NCBI RefSeq assembly: GCF_000381345.1
Contig: NZ_KB906398.1
Coordinates: forward strand, 434,001-498,000
Reading direction: 5' to 3'
Source: Deinococcus apachensis DSM 19763
GTDB lineage: Bacteria > Deinococcota > Deinococci > Deinococcales > Deinococcaceae
DNA: 64,000 bases
A model generated the notes under the pieces. The model did no database searches. It was not told the DNA's origin and saw only the letters and a program-made list of their open reading frames with translations. Below are positions 1 through 9,689 of this stretch, piece by piece; the stretch's first letter is position 1, and every line of letters starts with the position of its first letter. Both the position numbers and the translations under genes were made by a program.

Positions 1-267
1 CGCTACATCGCCATCCGCGACATCGCCCCCAAGGCACCCATTCACCTCCTCGTGATTCCCAAAAAGGTCACGGCCCGGGTGGACGAGATCACCGACCCCG
101 CTGAGATGGGCGAGCTGTGGCTGACCGCCGTGAAGGTCGCCCGCCAGCACGCCCAGGATTATCGCCTGCTCGTGAACTGCGGCCCCGGCGGCGGGCAGAT
201 GGTCTTCCACACCCACGTCCACATCCTGGCCGGGTGGGAGAACGGGCCGGAGAGCGATACTCAATGA
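1..267 (+). CDS. HIT family protein (5' end outside window)
   Basis: Open reading frame entering from the left edge; 88 residues are visible. The C-terminal half carries the histidine triad [10 protein letters not shown] (H-x-H-x-H-x-x) and, before it, the IPKKH-type strand region and a Gly-rich stretch CGPGGGQ, the usual layout of HINT/HIT nucleotide hydrolases that cleave nucleoside phosphoramidates and related nucleotides in the cytoplasm. Family members are about 110 residues, so roughly 20 residues are missing. Its stop codon overlaps the next start (ATGA at 264-267), so it is translationally coupled to the HAD hydrolase. The exact substrate cannot be told. Confidence 0.9.
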   Translation, partial: RYIAIRDIAPKAPIHLLVIPKKVTARVDEITDPAEMGELWLTAVKVARQHAQDYRLLVNCGPGGGQMVFHTHVHILAGWENGPESDTQ

Positions 268-950
268 CCGCTCATCCTTTTGACGCCGTCCTCTTCGACC
301 TTGACGGCGTGCTGGTGGACAGCGAGCTGCTGGCGAACTCCGTCTGGGTCGAGTTGCTGGGCGAGCATGGGCTCCAGATGGACCGCACGGCATTCATGGC
401 CCGGGCGGTGGGCAGCACCCACGCCGCCCTCTTCGACTGGCTGCGCGCAGACCACGGCTGGCAGCGGCCCGACACCTTCCTGCCCGAACTCGACGCCCGG
501 CTGGCCCGGGCCTTCACCGCGACTCCGGCCATCGAGGGAGCGGCGCAGACCCTCCAGGCTCTCACGGCCGCCGGAATTCCCTTCGCAGTGGCGAGCAACA
601 GCCTGCGCTCACGGCTGCACATGAAGTTGGAGGCGGCGGGCCTGGCCGGGCTGGTCGGGGACCGCGCGTTCGACCCGGCTCATGTCGGCGGGCGCGGCAA
701 GCCCTTTCCCGACCTGTACACGCACGCGGCGGCGGCCCTGGGCATCTCCCCCACCCGCTGCCTCGTCGTTGAGGACAGCGTGACCGGGGTGACGGCGGGC
801 GTGGCGGCCGGGGCGACCGTCTGGGGCCTGCTGGCGGGCGGCCATATCCACCCGGACGGGGAGGCGGCACTGCGGTCGGCGGGAGCGGCCCACATCCTGC
901 GGACTCATGCCGAGTTGCGGGAAGCACTGGGACTAAGCGTTCCAGCGTAA
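264..950 (+). CDS. HAD-superfamily hydrolase, beta-phosphoglucomutase/phosphatase-like
   Basis: Protein of 228 residues. Motif I is [10 protein letters not shown] with the nucleophile and acid/base aspartates near residues 11 and 13; motif II is VASNS; a Lys sits in GKPFPDLY; motif IV is VVEDSVTGV. The spacing with a helical cap after motif I is that of subclass I HAD enzymes such as phosphoglycolate phosphatase or beta-phosphoglucomutase. The start at 264 is chosen because it overlaps the HIT stop (ATGA) and begins right before motif I; a longer reading from 117 would run antisense-like through the HIT gene. The sugar-phosphate substrate is not predictable. Confidence 0.9.
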   Translation: MTAHPFDAVLFDLDGVLVDSELLANSVWVELLGEHGLQMDRTAFMARAVGSTHAALFDWLRADHGWQRPDTFLPELDARLARAFTATPAIEGAAQTLQALTAAGIPFAVASNSLRSRLHMKLEAAGLAGLVGDRAFDPAHVGGRGKPFPDLYTHAAAALGISPTRCLVVEDSVTGVTAGVAAGATVWGLLAGGHIHPDGEAALRSAGAAHILRTHAELREALGLSVPA

Positions 951-972
951 GAGGGGAGGCCACTCCTTCCCC

Positions 973-1006
973 TTGACTTCAAACTCTACATATGTAGAAA
1001 TGTTGC
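973..1006 (+). promoter_or_regulatory. PadR-gene promoter with palindromic operator
   Basis: A -35 TTGACT (973-978) and a -10 TAGAAA (995-1000) are 16 nt apart, and the PadR ATG follows 6 nt after the -10, so the transcript is probably leaderless. Between them lies the perfect 12-bp palindrome CTACATATGTAG (986-997). TACAT/ATGTA half-sites are typical of PadR operators, so autorepression is likely. Confidence 0.65.
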
Positions 1007-1309
1007 ATGGCCCGTTCCCCCAATGCCAGCCCCCACACCCGCGCCGTCCTGCGAGCGCTCCTCGCCGCCCATCCCTGCCCCAGCTACGGCTATGACCTGA
1101 GCAAGGCGACGGAGCTGAAAAGCGGGACCCTCTACCCCATCCTCCAGCGCCTGCACGCGCAGGGATACCTGGATGCGGGGTGGGAGGACTCGCCGCATCC
1201 GGGTAAGCCGCCCCGCCACGTGTACACGCTGACCCCGGAGGGGTTGAGGCTGGCGCGGGAAGGGTCGGAGCGGGGAACGGCTCGTACGTCGAAAGGGGTG
1301 CTGACGTGA
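1007..1309 (+). CDS. PadR family transcriptional regulator
   Basis: Protein of 100 residues, the size of the short PadR-s2 class. It shows the winged-helix core: a YGYDLSKATEL helix, LKSGTLYPILQRLHAQGYL recognition helix and the wing leading to RHVYTLTPEGLRLARE. Such proteins repress transporter or membrane-protein genes and respond to small phenolic or toxic molecules. A perfect palindrome lies in its promoter. Downstream, an overlapping GTG (GTGA at 1306-1309) opens a reading frame that is clearly broken, so the usual co-transcribed partner gene has decayed. The ligand is unknown. Confidence 0.88.
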   Translation: MARSPNASPHTRAVLRALLAAHPCPSYGYDLSKATELKSGTLYPILQRLHAQGYLDAGWEDSPHPGKPPRHVYTLTPEGLRLAREGSERGTARTSKGVLT

Positions 1310-1428
1310 GACCCGATGAGTGGCGGCAGGCGATGGAGAACGAGGCGGCGAGCGTGGAGGATCGGGAGTGGGTCGAAGAAACCCGGTGGACAGTCCGCAG
1401 ACAGCGAATGTGGCAGATGCGGCGGAGA
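1306..1428 (+). pseudogene. Truncated PadR-coupled gene (5' fragment)
   Basis: A GTG overlapping the PadR stop opens a frame reading MRPDEWRQAMENEAASVEDR and about twenty more residues rich in Glu, Arg and Trp. PadR genes are often followed in this way by a membrane protein with a helical permease-prefix or HAAS-type N-terminus, which this fragment may represent. After about 40 codons the frame loses sense and the sequence switches to a Uma2-like remnant in another frame. The frame stays formally open to 1503. Assignment of the partner family is inference only. Confidence 0.4.
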
Positions 1429-1709
1429 GCAGCCGGGCCGCTACTTCGAGACCTCACCCTGCCTGCCGGTCGAGGTTCTCTCCAGCAGCACGGCACACCA
1501 TGACCGCCGCCATAAGCACGCCGTCTACACGGCGATTCCCACCCTCCAGACGTGCCTGATCGTGTCGCAGGACGAGCGGTACGTTATGGAGTATTCAGCG
1601 TGGTGCAGAGGGTTGGCCCATGCGTGAGCATCGTGGGAAGGGCCGGGTGGAGATTCCCCGTCTGGGCCGCTCGTTGACTCTGGACGAGATGTACCGGGGC
1701 GTGCCGTAA
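1425..1709 (+). pseudogene. Uma2 (DUF820) endonuclease-fold remnant
   Basis: Translation of frame 2 gives a C-terminal Uma2 pattern: YFETSP, VEVLSSST, HDRRHKHAVYTAIPTLQTCL, LIVSQDERYVMEY. After a frameshift near 1620 the end of the domain continues in frame 3 as GRVEIPRLGRSLTLDEMYRG with a stop at 1707-1709. VEVLSPST..DR..K..Y..IPSL is the hallmark of the Uma2/DUF820 restriction-endonuclease-like family common in cyanobacteria and Deinococcus. The N-terminal half is missing and the frame is broken, so the gene is dead. It abuts the PadR partner fragment, suggesting a deletion junction. Confidence 0.65.
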
Positions 1710-1725
1710 AGACCTCTCAGCAGCG

Positions 1726-1808
1726 CCCCTCTCCCCGCGGTAGAGGGGTCAAAAAGCCCTCTCCCTTAAGGGGATTCGCAGAGCTGCTTGCAGAGGCTGG
1801 GGTGAGGG
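1726..1808. terminator. Hairpin region between convergent genes
   Basis: CCCCTCT (1726-1732) pairs with AGAGGGG (1742-1748) and is followed by TCAAAAAG. A second, longer imperfect stem pairs CCCTCTCCC near 1759 with GGGTGAGGG near 1800. The stretch lies between the Uma2 remnant and the convergent serine dehydratase operon, so it may act as a terminator for the latter or be a small dispersed hairpin repeat. Confidence 0.4.
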
Positions 1809-1817
1809 GTTTCCTCC

Positions 1818-2702
1818 TCACACCATCGGCAGCTCGATCATCCCGCCCGCGTCCTCGCGGCCCTCCATGCGCGCCGTCACCGCCAGGCCCGTCGGCGTCT
1901 GCGCCAGGCCACCCTCCGCTGTCTCGCGGAGTTCGGCGGGCATCAGGCGACCCACCTGCGCCATCGCGGTCACGACCTCATCGGGGGGGATGAAGGACTC
2001 GAGCTGGGCGAGGGCGAGCTGCGCGGCGCTGACGGCGTGAACGGCGAAAAAGGCGTTGCGGCTCACGCAGGGCACTTCCACGTAGCCGCCTACCGGATCG
2101 CACACCAGGCCGATGGTGTTCATCAGGGCGAGGGACGCGGCGTGGACGCAGGCGCGGGGCGTGCCACCGAGGAGTTCGGTCACGGCGGCGGCGGCCATCG
2201 CGGCGCTGGAGCCGATCTCGGCCTGACAGCCGCCCGCCGCGCCGGAGATGAACATGCGCTTGCTAATCGCCTTGCCCACCCCCGCCGCGAGGATCATGGG
2301 GTCCACCAGCCGCTCGTCGGGCAGGCCCAGGTGGTCGGCTACACCGATGAGGGCGCCGGGGATGGTGCCCGCGCTCCCCGCCGTCGGGGCGGCGACGATG
2401 CGGCCCATGCGGGCGTTCTCCTCGTTCACGGCCATCGCGTAGGCCTGCACGCGCTTGATCAGGGGCGCGCCCAGCACGTCGGGCGCCTCCCACAGCCCCT
2501 TGGCGTTCCAGCCCACCATGCCGGTGATGCTCTTCGCGTCGGTTTTCAGGCCGCGCTCGATGGAGGCGCGCATCTCGCGGATGCGGCGAAGCATCTCGGC
2601 GCGGATGTCCTGGGGGTCCAGCCCCGTCTCGGCGCAGTCCTGCGCGAGCACCCACGCGGAGGCGGGGGCGGGAGCATTCATCAGGTCTTGCAGGGTCGTC
2701 AT
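1818..2702 (-). CDS. sdaAA: L-serine ammonia-lyase, iron-sulfur-dependent, alpha subunit
   Basis: Protein of 294 residues. It deaminates L-serine to pyruvate using a [4Fe-4S] cluster, with the beta subunit encoded just upstream. The cluster-binding and catalytic regions are recognisable: [13 protein letters not shown], and the pair of cysteines in [19 protein letters not shown]. The conserved [20 protein letters not shown] substrate loop precedes them. It starts 18 nt after the beta subunit stop behind a GGGAGAG ribosome-binding site, so the two are an operon. The split alpha/beta form is the Gram-positive/Deinococcus type, unlike the fused enterobacterial enzyme. Confidence 0.95.
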   Translation of the reverse strand: MTTLQDLMNAPAPASAWVLAQDCAETGLDPQDIRAEMLRRIREMRASIERGLKTDAKSITGMVGWNAKGLWEAPDVLGAPLIKRVQAYAMAVNEENARMGRIVAAPTAGSAGTIPGALIGVADHLGLPDERLVDPMILAAGVGKAISKRMFISGAAGGCQAEIGSSAAMAAAAVTELLGGTPRACVHAASLALMNTIGLVCDPVGGYVEVPCVSRNAFFAVHAVSAAQLALAQLESFIPPDEVVTAMAQVGRLMPAELRETAEGGLAQTPTGLAVTARMEGREDAGGMIELPMV

Positions 2703-2719
2703 GGGTTCTCTCCCGGTCC

Positions 2720-3385
2720 TCAGCCGTCCATCAGCTTGGGCAGCATCCGCACCCAGTTCGTGTCGGGCCAGTGCCCCAGGAAGGCGAGGGCCTGCGGGCT
2801 GAGCGGCGCGTCCAGTTCGACCGCGAGCAGGGCCTGCCCCCCCCGGTTCTCCCGGGTGCAGGTCAGGGTGGCGATGTTCACGCCGTCGGCGGCGATGGTG
2901 GAGGCGATGCGCGCGATCATCCCCACCGCGTCGGTGTAGCGCAGCAGCACGGTGGGGCTCGCCCCGCTGAAGTTCACGCCCAGGCCCTGCACATGTGTGA
3001 CCAGGATCACGCCGCCGCCCGTGGAGCTGCCCTGGACAGTCACGGCTTGCGTGTCTCCGTGCAGCTCGATATGGGCCGTGTTGGGGTGAACGTCCCCCAG
3101 GTCCACGTCGCGGAACTCAACCTTCAGGCCCGCGGCCTCCGCTTCCTCGAAGGCGTGGGGCAGGCGGGGGTCGTCGGGAGAAAAGCCCAGCAGGCCCGCC
3201 ACCAGGGCGAGGTGCGTGCCGTGCCCCCTCCCCGTCTTGGCGAAGGAGGCGTGCAGGCCGATCACCGCCCGCCTCGGCGCCTCGCCGAGCAGGTGGTGGG
3301 CGACCAGGCCCAAGCGGCAGGCGCCCGCCGTGTGGCTGCTGCTCGGCCCGATCATCACAGGGCCGATCATGTCAAGCAGGGACAT
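2720..3385 (-). CDS. sdaAB: L-serine ammonia-lyase, beta subunit
   Basis: Protein of 221 residues. The N-terminus [19 protein letters not shown] is diagnostic of the beta domain of iron-sulfur serine dehydratases, where the S-S-S-H-T segment helps form the active site with the alpha subunit. The C-terminal 70 residues form an ACT domain ([25 protein letters not shown]), which in the family binds serine allosterically. A -10 TATACT (minus strand, 3392-3397) lies 6 nt before the ATG, so the sda transcript is probably leaderless. The final residues [12 protein letters not shown] end the protein normally. Confidence 0.94.
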   Translation of the reverse strand: MSLLDMIGPVMIGPSSSHTAGACRLGLVAHHLLGEAPRRAVIGLHASFAKTGRGHGTHLALVAGLLGFSPDDPRLPHAFEEAEAAGLKVEFRDVDLGDVHPNTAHIELHGDTQAVTVQGSSTGGGVILVTHVQGLGVNFSGASPTVLLRYTDAVGMIARIASTIAADGVNIATLTCTRENRGGQALLAVELDAPLSPQALAFLGHWPDTNWVRMLPKLMDG

Positions 3386-3391
3386 GAAATC

Positions 3392-3397
3392 AGTATA
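3392..3397 (-). promoter_or_regulatory. -10 element of sda operon
   Basis: On the minus strand a TATACT hexamer ends 6 nt before the sdaAB ATG, placing the transcription start at or next to the start codon. No clear -35 is seen 17 nt upstream (GACACC). Confidence 0.5.
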
Positions 3398-3446
3398 GGC
3401 AAGCGGGCCCCGCGGGTGTCCGGGGCGGGGGGACGAACAGGCCCGC

Positions 3447-3620
3447 CTACTGCCCCTCCTCGGCCTCCTCCAACCGCTCCTCCTCGTCGTGGGCGGTGTC
3501 CACCAGCACGGCGCGCAGTTCTTCGAGCGGGGTGCGGTCGTCGTTGTTCAGGGCGCTGGGGTCGATGTGCATGTCCTGCTCGGTCGGCACGGCCTGGTCG
3601 TCCGCTTGTCGGTCGGTCAT
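3447..3620 (-). CDS. Small acidic protein of unknown function
   Basis: Reading frame of 57 residues starting [20 protein letters not shown] and ending in the acidic tail [13 protein letters not shown]. About one third of the residues are Asp or Glu and there is no membrane segment or cysteine. It starts 55 nt downstream of the lycopene cyclase stop on the same strand, so it may be co-transcribed. The codon choice looks coding (G/C-rich third positions). I do not recognise a family; a short soluble, partly disordered protein is the most that can be said. Confidence 0.55.
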   Translation of the reverse strand: MTDRQADDQAVPTEQDMHIDPSALNNDDRTPLEELRAVLVDTAHDEEERLEEAEEGQ

Positions 3621-3675
3621 GTCTGAGGGTGCCCCTTCGCCGGGGATGGGGGATGTGGGCGGGGCGAGGCAGCCT

Positions 3676-4932
3676 TTATTCGGGGCTTCCCGATGGGCCG
3701 GAGTCACGGGCGGCGGCGAGCAGTGCCCTTCCGCTGGGTCCCACGTGTTCGAGGGCAGCGCGGGCGAGGGGGAGGCGGACGGAATTCGGTGCCCCGGCGA
3801 ACACGCGCAGCATGGTCCGCGCCAGGGTCCCTGCGTCCGTTCGGTGTGCCAGGAAAGCGTGCCACTCCCGCGCAGGCAACCGGAAGAACGCCTTGAAAAA
3901 GGTGGGGAGCTGCTCGCCGGGCATCCCCAGCAGCGCGTCCACCCCGAGGAGGGCGACCTCGCGGGCGGCGCGGCGTTCGGGGGGCCACAGAGCCTCCCAT
4001 CCGACCCGGACGGCGGCGGCAGGACCCTGGTGGGCGAGGGCCTGAGCCATCTTCCGTGCGATGACCGGCGCGTCTTGCAAAGCCCCCGCCACCTGAAACC
4101 CGCTGACCGGGTGGACCAGGCCCGCCGCCGACCCGAACGCCAGCAGCGGGCCGGGACAGGGAGCGGCGGCATTCATGGGAAAGGCGACCCACTCCTCGGC
4201 CTCGACCTCCCGGGGTGGTGTTCCCAGCGCGGCGAGGCGGGCGTAGAGGCGCCGTTCCAGCAGGGCACGGGGCAGACCCGGGCGGGCGATCAAGCTCGTC
4301 TCCTCCACCAGATAACGGGAGCCTCCCAGGTGCATCGCGTACAGGAAGGTCGGGGCCTCCCGCACCTCGTGAGCGGACAGGTGGGGCGAGCGGTAGTCCA
4401 TCCAGACCATGCCGCCGGGCGGAGCGGGGGGGCGGTCGAAGTGCGCGACGAGCCCAAAGGCCGTCTGGAGGGCCGCGCCGCCGATATGACAGGGCCGGAT
4501 GAGACTGCCCGCATGTCCACCCGCATCCACGACAACGTGTGCCCGCCAGATTTCACCGCCCGTCCCGTGAATCTCCCAGCCCTCCCCCACCTGTTCGGCG
4601 CCCCGCACCGTACCGACAGTCCAGGTCAGCCCCTCCCCCGCGCGGACGAGCAGGGCGCCGAGCAGCCGGGCATTGTCGAGCAGCGCGTAGGGCCGCAACA
4701 GCGGGATGGGTTCCTGACCCGTGTAGACCCGCACGTCCGTCCAGACTTCGGCGAGATAGCCGAGCGTCCACCCGGGCAGTTCGTCCTGCCAGGCCCCGTA
4801 GGTGGGCGGAAAGGGTCGGGGCGGGTGGGGGGCGACCAGGCGCACGCGCAGCCCATTCCCGGCCAGTTCCGCCGCGAGGGCCACCCCGGCCGGGCCGCCG
4901 CCCACCACCAGCACATCCGTGGGAACCCGCAT
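3676..4932 (-). CDS. crtLm: Lycopene cyclase, CrtLm type
   Basis: Flavoprotein of 418 residues. The N-terminal Rossmann motif is [18 protein letters not shown]; further on come the cyclase signatures [20 protein letters not shown], and [20 protein letters not shown] near the C-terminus. Enzymes of this asymmetric cyclase family make one beta-ionone ring on lycopene-type carotenoids at the membrane and supply the deinoxanthin pathway in Deinococcus. The C-terminal tail (DSGPSGSPE) is low complexity. No other carotenoid gene is adjacent; the desaturase/UbiA pair lies 10 kb away. Start ATG directly precedes the dinucleotide-binding strand. Confidence 0.88.
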   Translation of the reverse strand: MRVPTDVLVVGGGPAGVALAAELAGNGLRVRLVAPHPPRPFPPTYGAWQDELPGWTLGYLAEVWTDVRVYTGQEPIPLLRPYALLDNARLLGALLVRAGEGLTWTVGTVRGAEQVGEGWEIHGTGGEIWRAHVVVDAGGHAGSLIRPCHIGGAALQTAFGLVAHFDRPPAPPGGMVWMDYRSPHLSAHEVREAPTFLYAMHLGGSRYLVEETSLIARPGLPRALLERRLYARLAALGTPPREVEAEEWVAFPMNAAAPCPGPLLAFGSAAGLVHPVSGFQVAGALQDAPVIARKMAQALAHQGPAAAVRVGWEALWPPERRAAREVALLGVDALLGMPGEQLPTFFKAFFRLPAREWHAFLAHRTDAGTLARTMLRVFAGAPNSVRLPLARAALEHVGPSGRALLAAARDSGPSGSPE

Positions 4933-5085
4933 CGCCGCAGGCTAGCGCGGGGCGGAAGGCGGGGAGTGTGCGTCTTCCCGCGGGTTTCTCCCGCTTCCCC
5001 GTCACCCCCTCACGTCAAGGTCTCCTCAAGCCGGAGTGTAGGACTTGCACGTCGGCGCGCGTCAGGGGGCCGCTAGCCTGCGCCC

Positions 5086-5964
5086 ATGTCCCGTTTCTCC
5101 TTTCGCCGGGTTCTCCCCGTGCTGGGCGTGCTGGCCCTGGGCGTCTCGCTGGCGGCCTGCTCGGCGGGGAGCGCCGAGAATCTGCTGAACCGCGCGGTGA
5201 ACACCCGGGGCCTGAAGGTGGTCACGGATCAGCGGTACGGCCCCGATACCCGCAACGTCCTCGACGTATACGCGCCACCGAACGCGCGGAACGCCCCCGT
5301 CGTGCTGTTCGTCCACGGCGGGTCGTGGCAGGGCGGTGACAAGGCGATCTACCGCTTCGTGGGCGACAGCCTGGCGCGGGCCGGGTACGTGACGGGCGTG
5401 ATGAACTACCGCCTGGCGCCGCAAAACCGCTACCCGACCTATGTGCAGGACGCGGCCGCCGCCCTGAAATGGCTGCGTGACCGCGCCAAGACCTTCGGCG
5501 GCAACCCGGACGACCTCTTCGTGGTCGGGCACTCGGCGGGCGGGTTCAACGCGGTTGAGGCCGTGGACAACGAACGCTGGCTGCGCGAGGCGGGCGTACC
5601 CATCTCGGCGGTGCGCGGCGTGATCGGCATCGCCGGGCCGTACTCCTACGATTTCCGGGACCTCCCCAGCCGGGTCGCCTTTCCCGAGGGCAGCACGCCC
5701 GACCAGGTCATGCCCGACCGCCACGTGCGCCGGGACGCACCCCCACATCTCCTCCTCGTCGCGGCGAACGACACGACGGTCTATCCCCAGAACGCGCTGA
5801 ACATGGAGGCGGCGCTGAAAAGGGCCGGAGCTCCGGTCACCCGCACGGTGCTGCCGCGCCTGAACCACATCACCATCGTCGCCGCTCTGGCCCGGCCGCT
5901 GACGTTCCTGGGGGGGACGCGGCAACAGGTGATCGACTTTATCGAGAAGCACCGCAAAGGGTAA
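5086..5964 (+). CDS. Alpha/beta-hydrolase lipoprotein (carboxylesterase-like)
   Basis: Protein of 292 residues with a lipoprotein signal: a basic start, a Leu/Val-rich core and the lipobox LAAC (Cys near residue 25). The mature part is an alpha/beta-hydrolase of the BD-FAE/arylformamidase-like type: oxyanion motif [10 protein letters not shown], nucleophile elbow GHSAGG, an acidic residue in AANDTT and the catalytic His in RLNHITI. It probably cleaves ester bonds at the cell surface; the substrate is unknown. A TAGCCT (-10-like, 5074-5079) ends 6 nt before the ATG, suggesting a leaderless message. Confidence 0.88.
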   Translation: MSRFSFRRVLPVLGVLALGVSLAACSAGSAENLLNRAVNTRGLKVVTDQRYGPDTRNVLDVYAPPNARNAPVVLFVHGGSWQGGDKAIYRFVGDSLARAGYVTGVMNYRLAPQNRYPTYVQDAAAALKWLRDRAKTFGGNPDDLFVVGHSAGGFNAVEAVDNERWLREAGVPISAVRGVIGIAGPYSYDFRDLPSRVAFPEGSTPDQVMPDRHVRRDAPPHLLLVAANDTTVYPQNALNMEAALKRAGAPVTRTVLPRLNHITIVAALARPLTFLGGTRQQVIDFIEKHRKG

Positions 5965-5997
5965 GGCCAACCTTCCGGGGAGGTAGCCCCGCGCCCT

Positions 5998-6732
<735 letters not shown>

Positions 6733-6867
6733 CGGAACAGTTTAGGGCGCGTGGATTTGGGAGAGGGGGCCGAGGGGCACGGTTGAAGGGAGTACTCAGC
6801 AAGAAGGAACGGGCGGCTGCGAGCTGTCCCACCTTCCCCCTCACCGCCCCCCCGGTACACTCGCCCC

Positions 6868-7269
6868 ATGAGTGATTCCCGCCCCAAGAACCACAGCGCC
6901 CGCGACGTGCTGCGGGAACTGTTCCCGGAGTCCTACCGGGAACTTTTTGGTGAAAGCGGCGCAGATGGCCCCCTCACGCTGGGGCTGTATCCCGTCGCCG
7001 ATGGTCGGCTGGCCCTGGTCCACGGTGACCAGCTCGCCGAATTCACCCCGCTGGACCCCAAGGGCCGCAACGCCTTGCACTGCGACCTGTGCCACTACAC
7101 CCGCTCGCGCTCCGAGGCCGCCCTCTACCGCGTCGTGGTCGGCGCGCGGCGCACCCGCTACGTGACGCTATGCCTGGGCACCGAGGCCTGTCAGAAACGG
7201 GCCGGGAGCCACGCGCTGGCACACCTGGCCGACCGGATTTTCCCCCTCGAACCCATGTACGTGGACTGA
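6868..7269 (+). CDS. Unknown protein with treble-clef-like cysteine motif
   Basis: Protein of 133 residues. The C-terminal half has [12 protein letters not shown] and, about 30 residues on, [12 protein letters not shown], an arrangement that could bind zinc and resembles the C-terminal zinc finger of FBP-type proteins. The N-terminal half ([15 protein letters not shown]) is helical, followed by short strands. The ATG is 6 nt after TACACT (6856-6861), so it is probably leaderless and this start is well supported. No enzymatic motif is seen; nucleic-acid or ribosome binding is only a guess from the basic, cysteine-rich end. Confidence 0.75.
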   Translation: MSDSRPKNHSARDVLRELFPESYRELFGESGADGPLTLGLYPVADGRLALVHGDQLAEFTPLDPKGRNALHCDLCHYTRSRSEAALYRVVVGARRTRYVTLCLGTEACQKRAGSHALAHLADRIFPLEPMYVD

Positions 7270-7354
7270 GCTGCCCAGGGACCTGACATTCCCATGACAA
7301 TCGGCTGAAGAAACAGGCAAAGGCTTCTGCCCCGGCCCAACCTACGCTGCCCCT

Positions 7355-7843
7355 GTGGAGACCTTCTGGATGGAACTGCGGCTGATGCAGGGCCTGCTGG
7401 CCGCCTTCGTCCTCAGCGGCCTGATCGGCTGGGAGCGGGAGCAGCGCAACCGCAGCGCGGGCCTCAGGACCCATATCCTCGTGGGCGTGAGTGCGGCGCT
7501 ATTCGTCGTGCTGGCCGACACGCTCATCCTGCGCTTTTCGGACGACGCCCCGCAGGTCCGCTTCGACCTCGTGGGTGTGCTCGGCGCGGTCGTCAGCGGC
7601 GTGAGCTTCCTGGGTGCGGGCGCCATCTTCTCCGACCGCCGAGGCGAGGGCGCCAAGGGGCTCACCACGGCCGCGGGCCTGCTTGCCACGGCGGGCGTCG
7701 GCGTGGCGTGTGGCCTGCACCTGTACGTCCTGGCGACGGGGGCGACGCTGCTGTTCCTCTTCACCCTGGGGTGGCTGGGCCGCATGGTGGGGGAGCCACT
7801 GAGGAAGCGTTCCGCCTCGGAGGAGCAGCCGGAGGCTGAGTAA
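7355..7843 (+). CDS. MgtC/SapB family inner-membrane protein
   Basis: Protein of 162 residues with four or five hydrophobic segments. The MgtC/SapB signature is clear: [31 protein letters not shown] and [19 protein letters not shown]. In pathogens MgtC helps survival at low magnesium and acid pH; in free-living bacteria the role is undefined. It lacks the extra C-terminal ACT-like domain of MgtC proper, so it is the short SapB/YhiD form. GTG at 7355 is used; ATG at 7370 is an alternative and would shorten it by five residues. No magnesium riboswitch is visible upstream. Confidence 0.87.
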   Translation: METFWMELRLMQGLLAAFVLSGLIGWEREQRNRSAGLRTHILVGVSAALFVVLADTLILRFSDDAPQVRFDLVGVLGAVVSGVSFLGAGAIFSDRRGEGAKGLTTAAGLLATAGVGVACGLHLYVLATGATLLFLFTLGWLGRMVGEPLRKRSASEEQPEAE

Positions 7844-7941
7844 CGGAAGGGCTTTTCCATCCCAGGCCTTTCTCCTGATGTGGTACCGATTTTATCCTGG
7901 CAGACAGCATGGGCTCAGCTTCCGCTGCCCAAGAGAGAACC

Positions 7942-8013
7942 TGTCCTGCTGAGCTGCAGACGAAGCATCTCCAGCCCGGCGTCCCAAGACCCTGCGCTGG
8001 CGCTCAGGGTGAC
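7942..8013. repeat. Imperfect palindromic interspersed repeat
   Basis: Read on the minus strand, the element begins TGTCACCCTGAGCGCCAGCG and ends GCTCAGCAGGACA, with AGGGTCTT and AGATGCTTCG inside. The two ends are imperfect inverted copies of a TGTCANNCTGAGCGNAGCGAAG-like unit. This is the format of the small GTCATNCTGAGCGAAGCGAAG repeats dispersed in many bacterial genomes, Deinococcus included. It lies in the 260-nt space between the MgtC-like gene and the proline operon; no gene is seen in that space. Confidence 0.5.
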
Positions 8014-8065
8014 ACCGTTTCTCCTGAACCCGGTGGTGATCAAAGCCTGTTTCCGCTCCCCAATC

Positions 8066-8102
8066 TTGAGAAGCCCTGGCAGGGTTGTATACAATATCCA
8101 AG
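8066..8102 (+). promoter_or_regulatory. Proline operon promoter with GntR operator
   Basis: TTGAGA (-35, 8066-8071) and TATACA (-10, 8088-8093) are separated by 16 nt. The perfect palindrome TTGTATACAA (8085-8094) covers the -10. The start codon at 8103 begins about 9 nt after the -10, so the transcript is leaderless or nearly so. FadR/VanR-type GntR proteins bind such GTATAC-centred palindromes, so autoregulation by the first gene product is likely. Confidence 0.65.
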
Positions 8103-8752
8103 ATGACCTCCTTCGAGCGGCCCACCCTGGTGCGGGACGGCGTGTACGGACACCTGCGCCGCGCCGTGCTGGAAGGGGAAATCGCGCCGGGCGAGCGGCT
8201 GGCCGAGGTGGAACTGGGCGAGCGTCTGGGCGTCAGCCGCACCCCCATCCGCGAGGCGATCATGCGGTTGACCCAGGAGGGACTGCTCGTCGGGGAGGCC
8301 AACAAGGGCGTGCGGGTCCGCACCGTCAGCGCCGCCGAGGCACGGGACACCTACGTGGTGCGCGAGGAACTCGACGGGCTGGCCGCCGCCCTCGCCGCCC
8401 GGGCGCACGCTCGGGAGGACGCGGAGGCGCTCAGGGGCGCGCTGGAGGCCCTCAATGCCGCCACTGGAGAGGACTACCGTCAGCAGACCCGGCTGGACCT
8501 CGCCTTTCACGGGGCCGTGACCCTCGCCGCGCACAACGCCGCACTCGCCGAATTGGCGCGGGGGCTGGAGCAGCGGGTGGCGCTCATCAAGCATCAGACA
8601 CGGACGTACAATGCCCACCCCGACACGGCCGCGCAGCACGCCGCCATCCTGAAAGCCATCCTGGCCCGCGACGCGGACGCCGCCCGCGAGGCCGCCCGCA
8701 CGCATGTCCACACCTTTGCCGCCCTCGTGATGCAGAACCTCGGAGAAACCCT

Positions 8753-8756
<4 letters not shown>
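8103..8756 (+). CDS. GntR family regulator of the proline operon (FadR/VanR subfamily)
   Basis: Protein of 217 residues. The N-terminal winged helix includes [16 protein letters not shown] and [15 protein letters not shown], which is the GntR recognition helix. The C-terminal all-helical FCD domain contains the metal-binding pattern (D in LDLAFH, H in [10 protein letters not shown] in ARTHV). ATG 8103 is chosen over an upstream TTG at 8085, because that TTG lies inside the operator palindrome and promoter. It overlaps the proline dehydrogenase gene by ATGA, so it almost certainly controls proline catabolism, with proline or a derivative as possible ligand. Confidence 0.9.
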
Positions 8757-9685
<929 letters not shown>

Positions 9686-9689
9686 GGCC

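Noticed and set aside
2037..5076. Long plus-strand frames opposite the serine dehydratase and lycopene cyclase genes
   Set aside because: Antisense shadows of recognisable minus-strand enzymes; Gly/Arg/Pro-rich and featureless.
8085..8102. TTG 8085 as start of the GntR regulator
   Set aside because: It lies inside the -10/operator palindrome; ATG 8103 is at the predicted transcription start.
7880..8752. Upstream extension of the proline dehydrogenase frame to 7880
   Set aside because: It overlaps the GntR gene in another frame and gives an Arg/Gly-rich nonsense sequence; the ATGA overlap at 8753 marks the true start.
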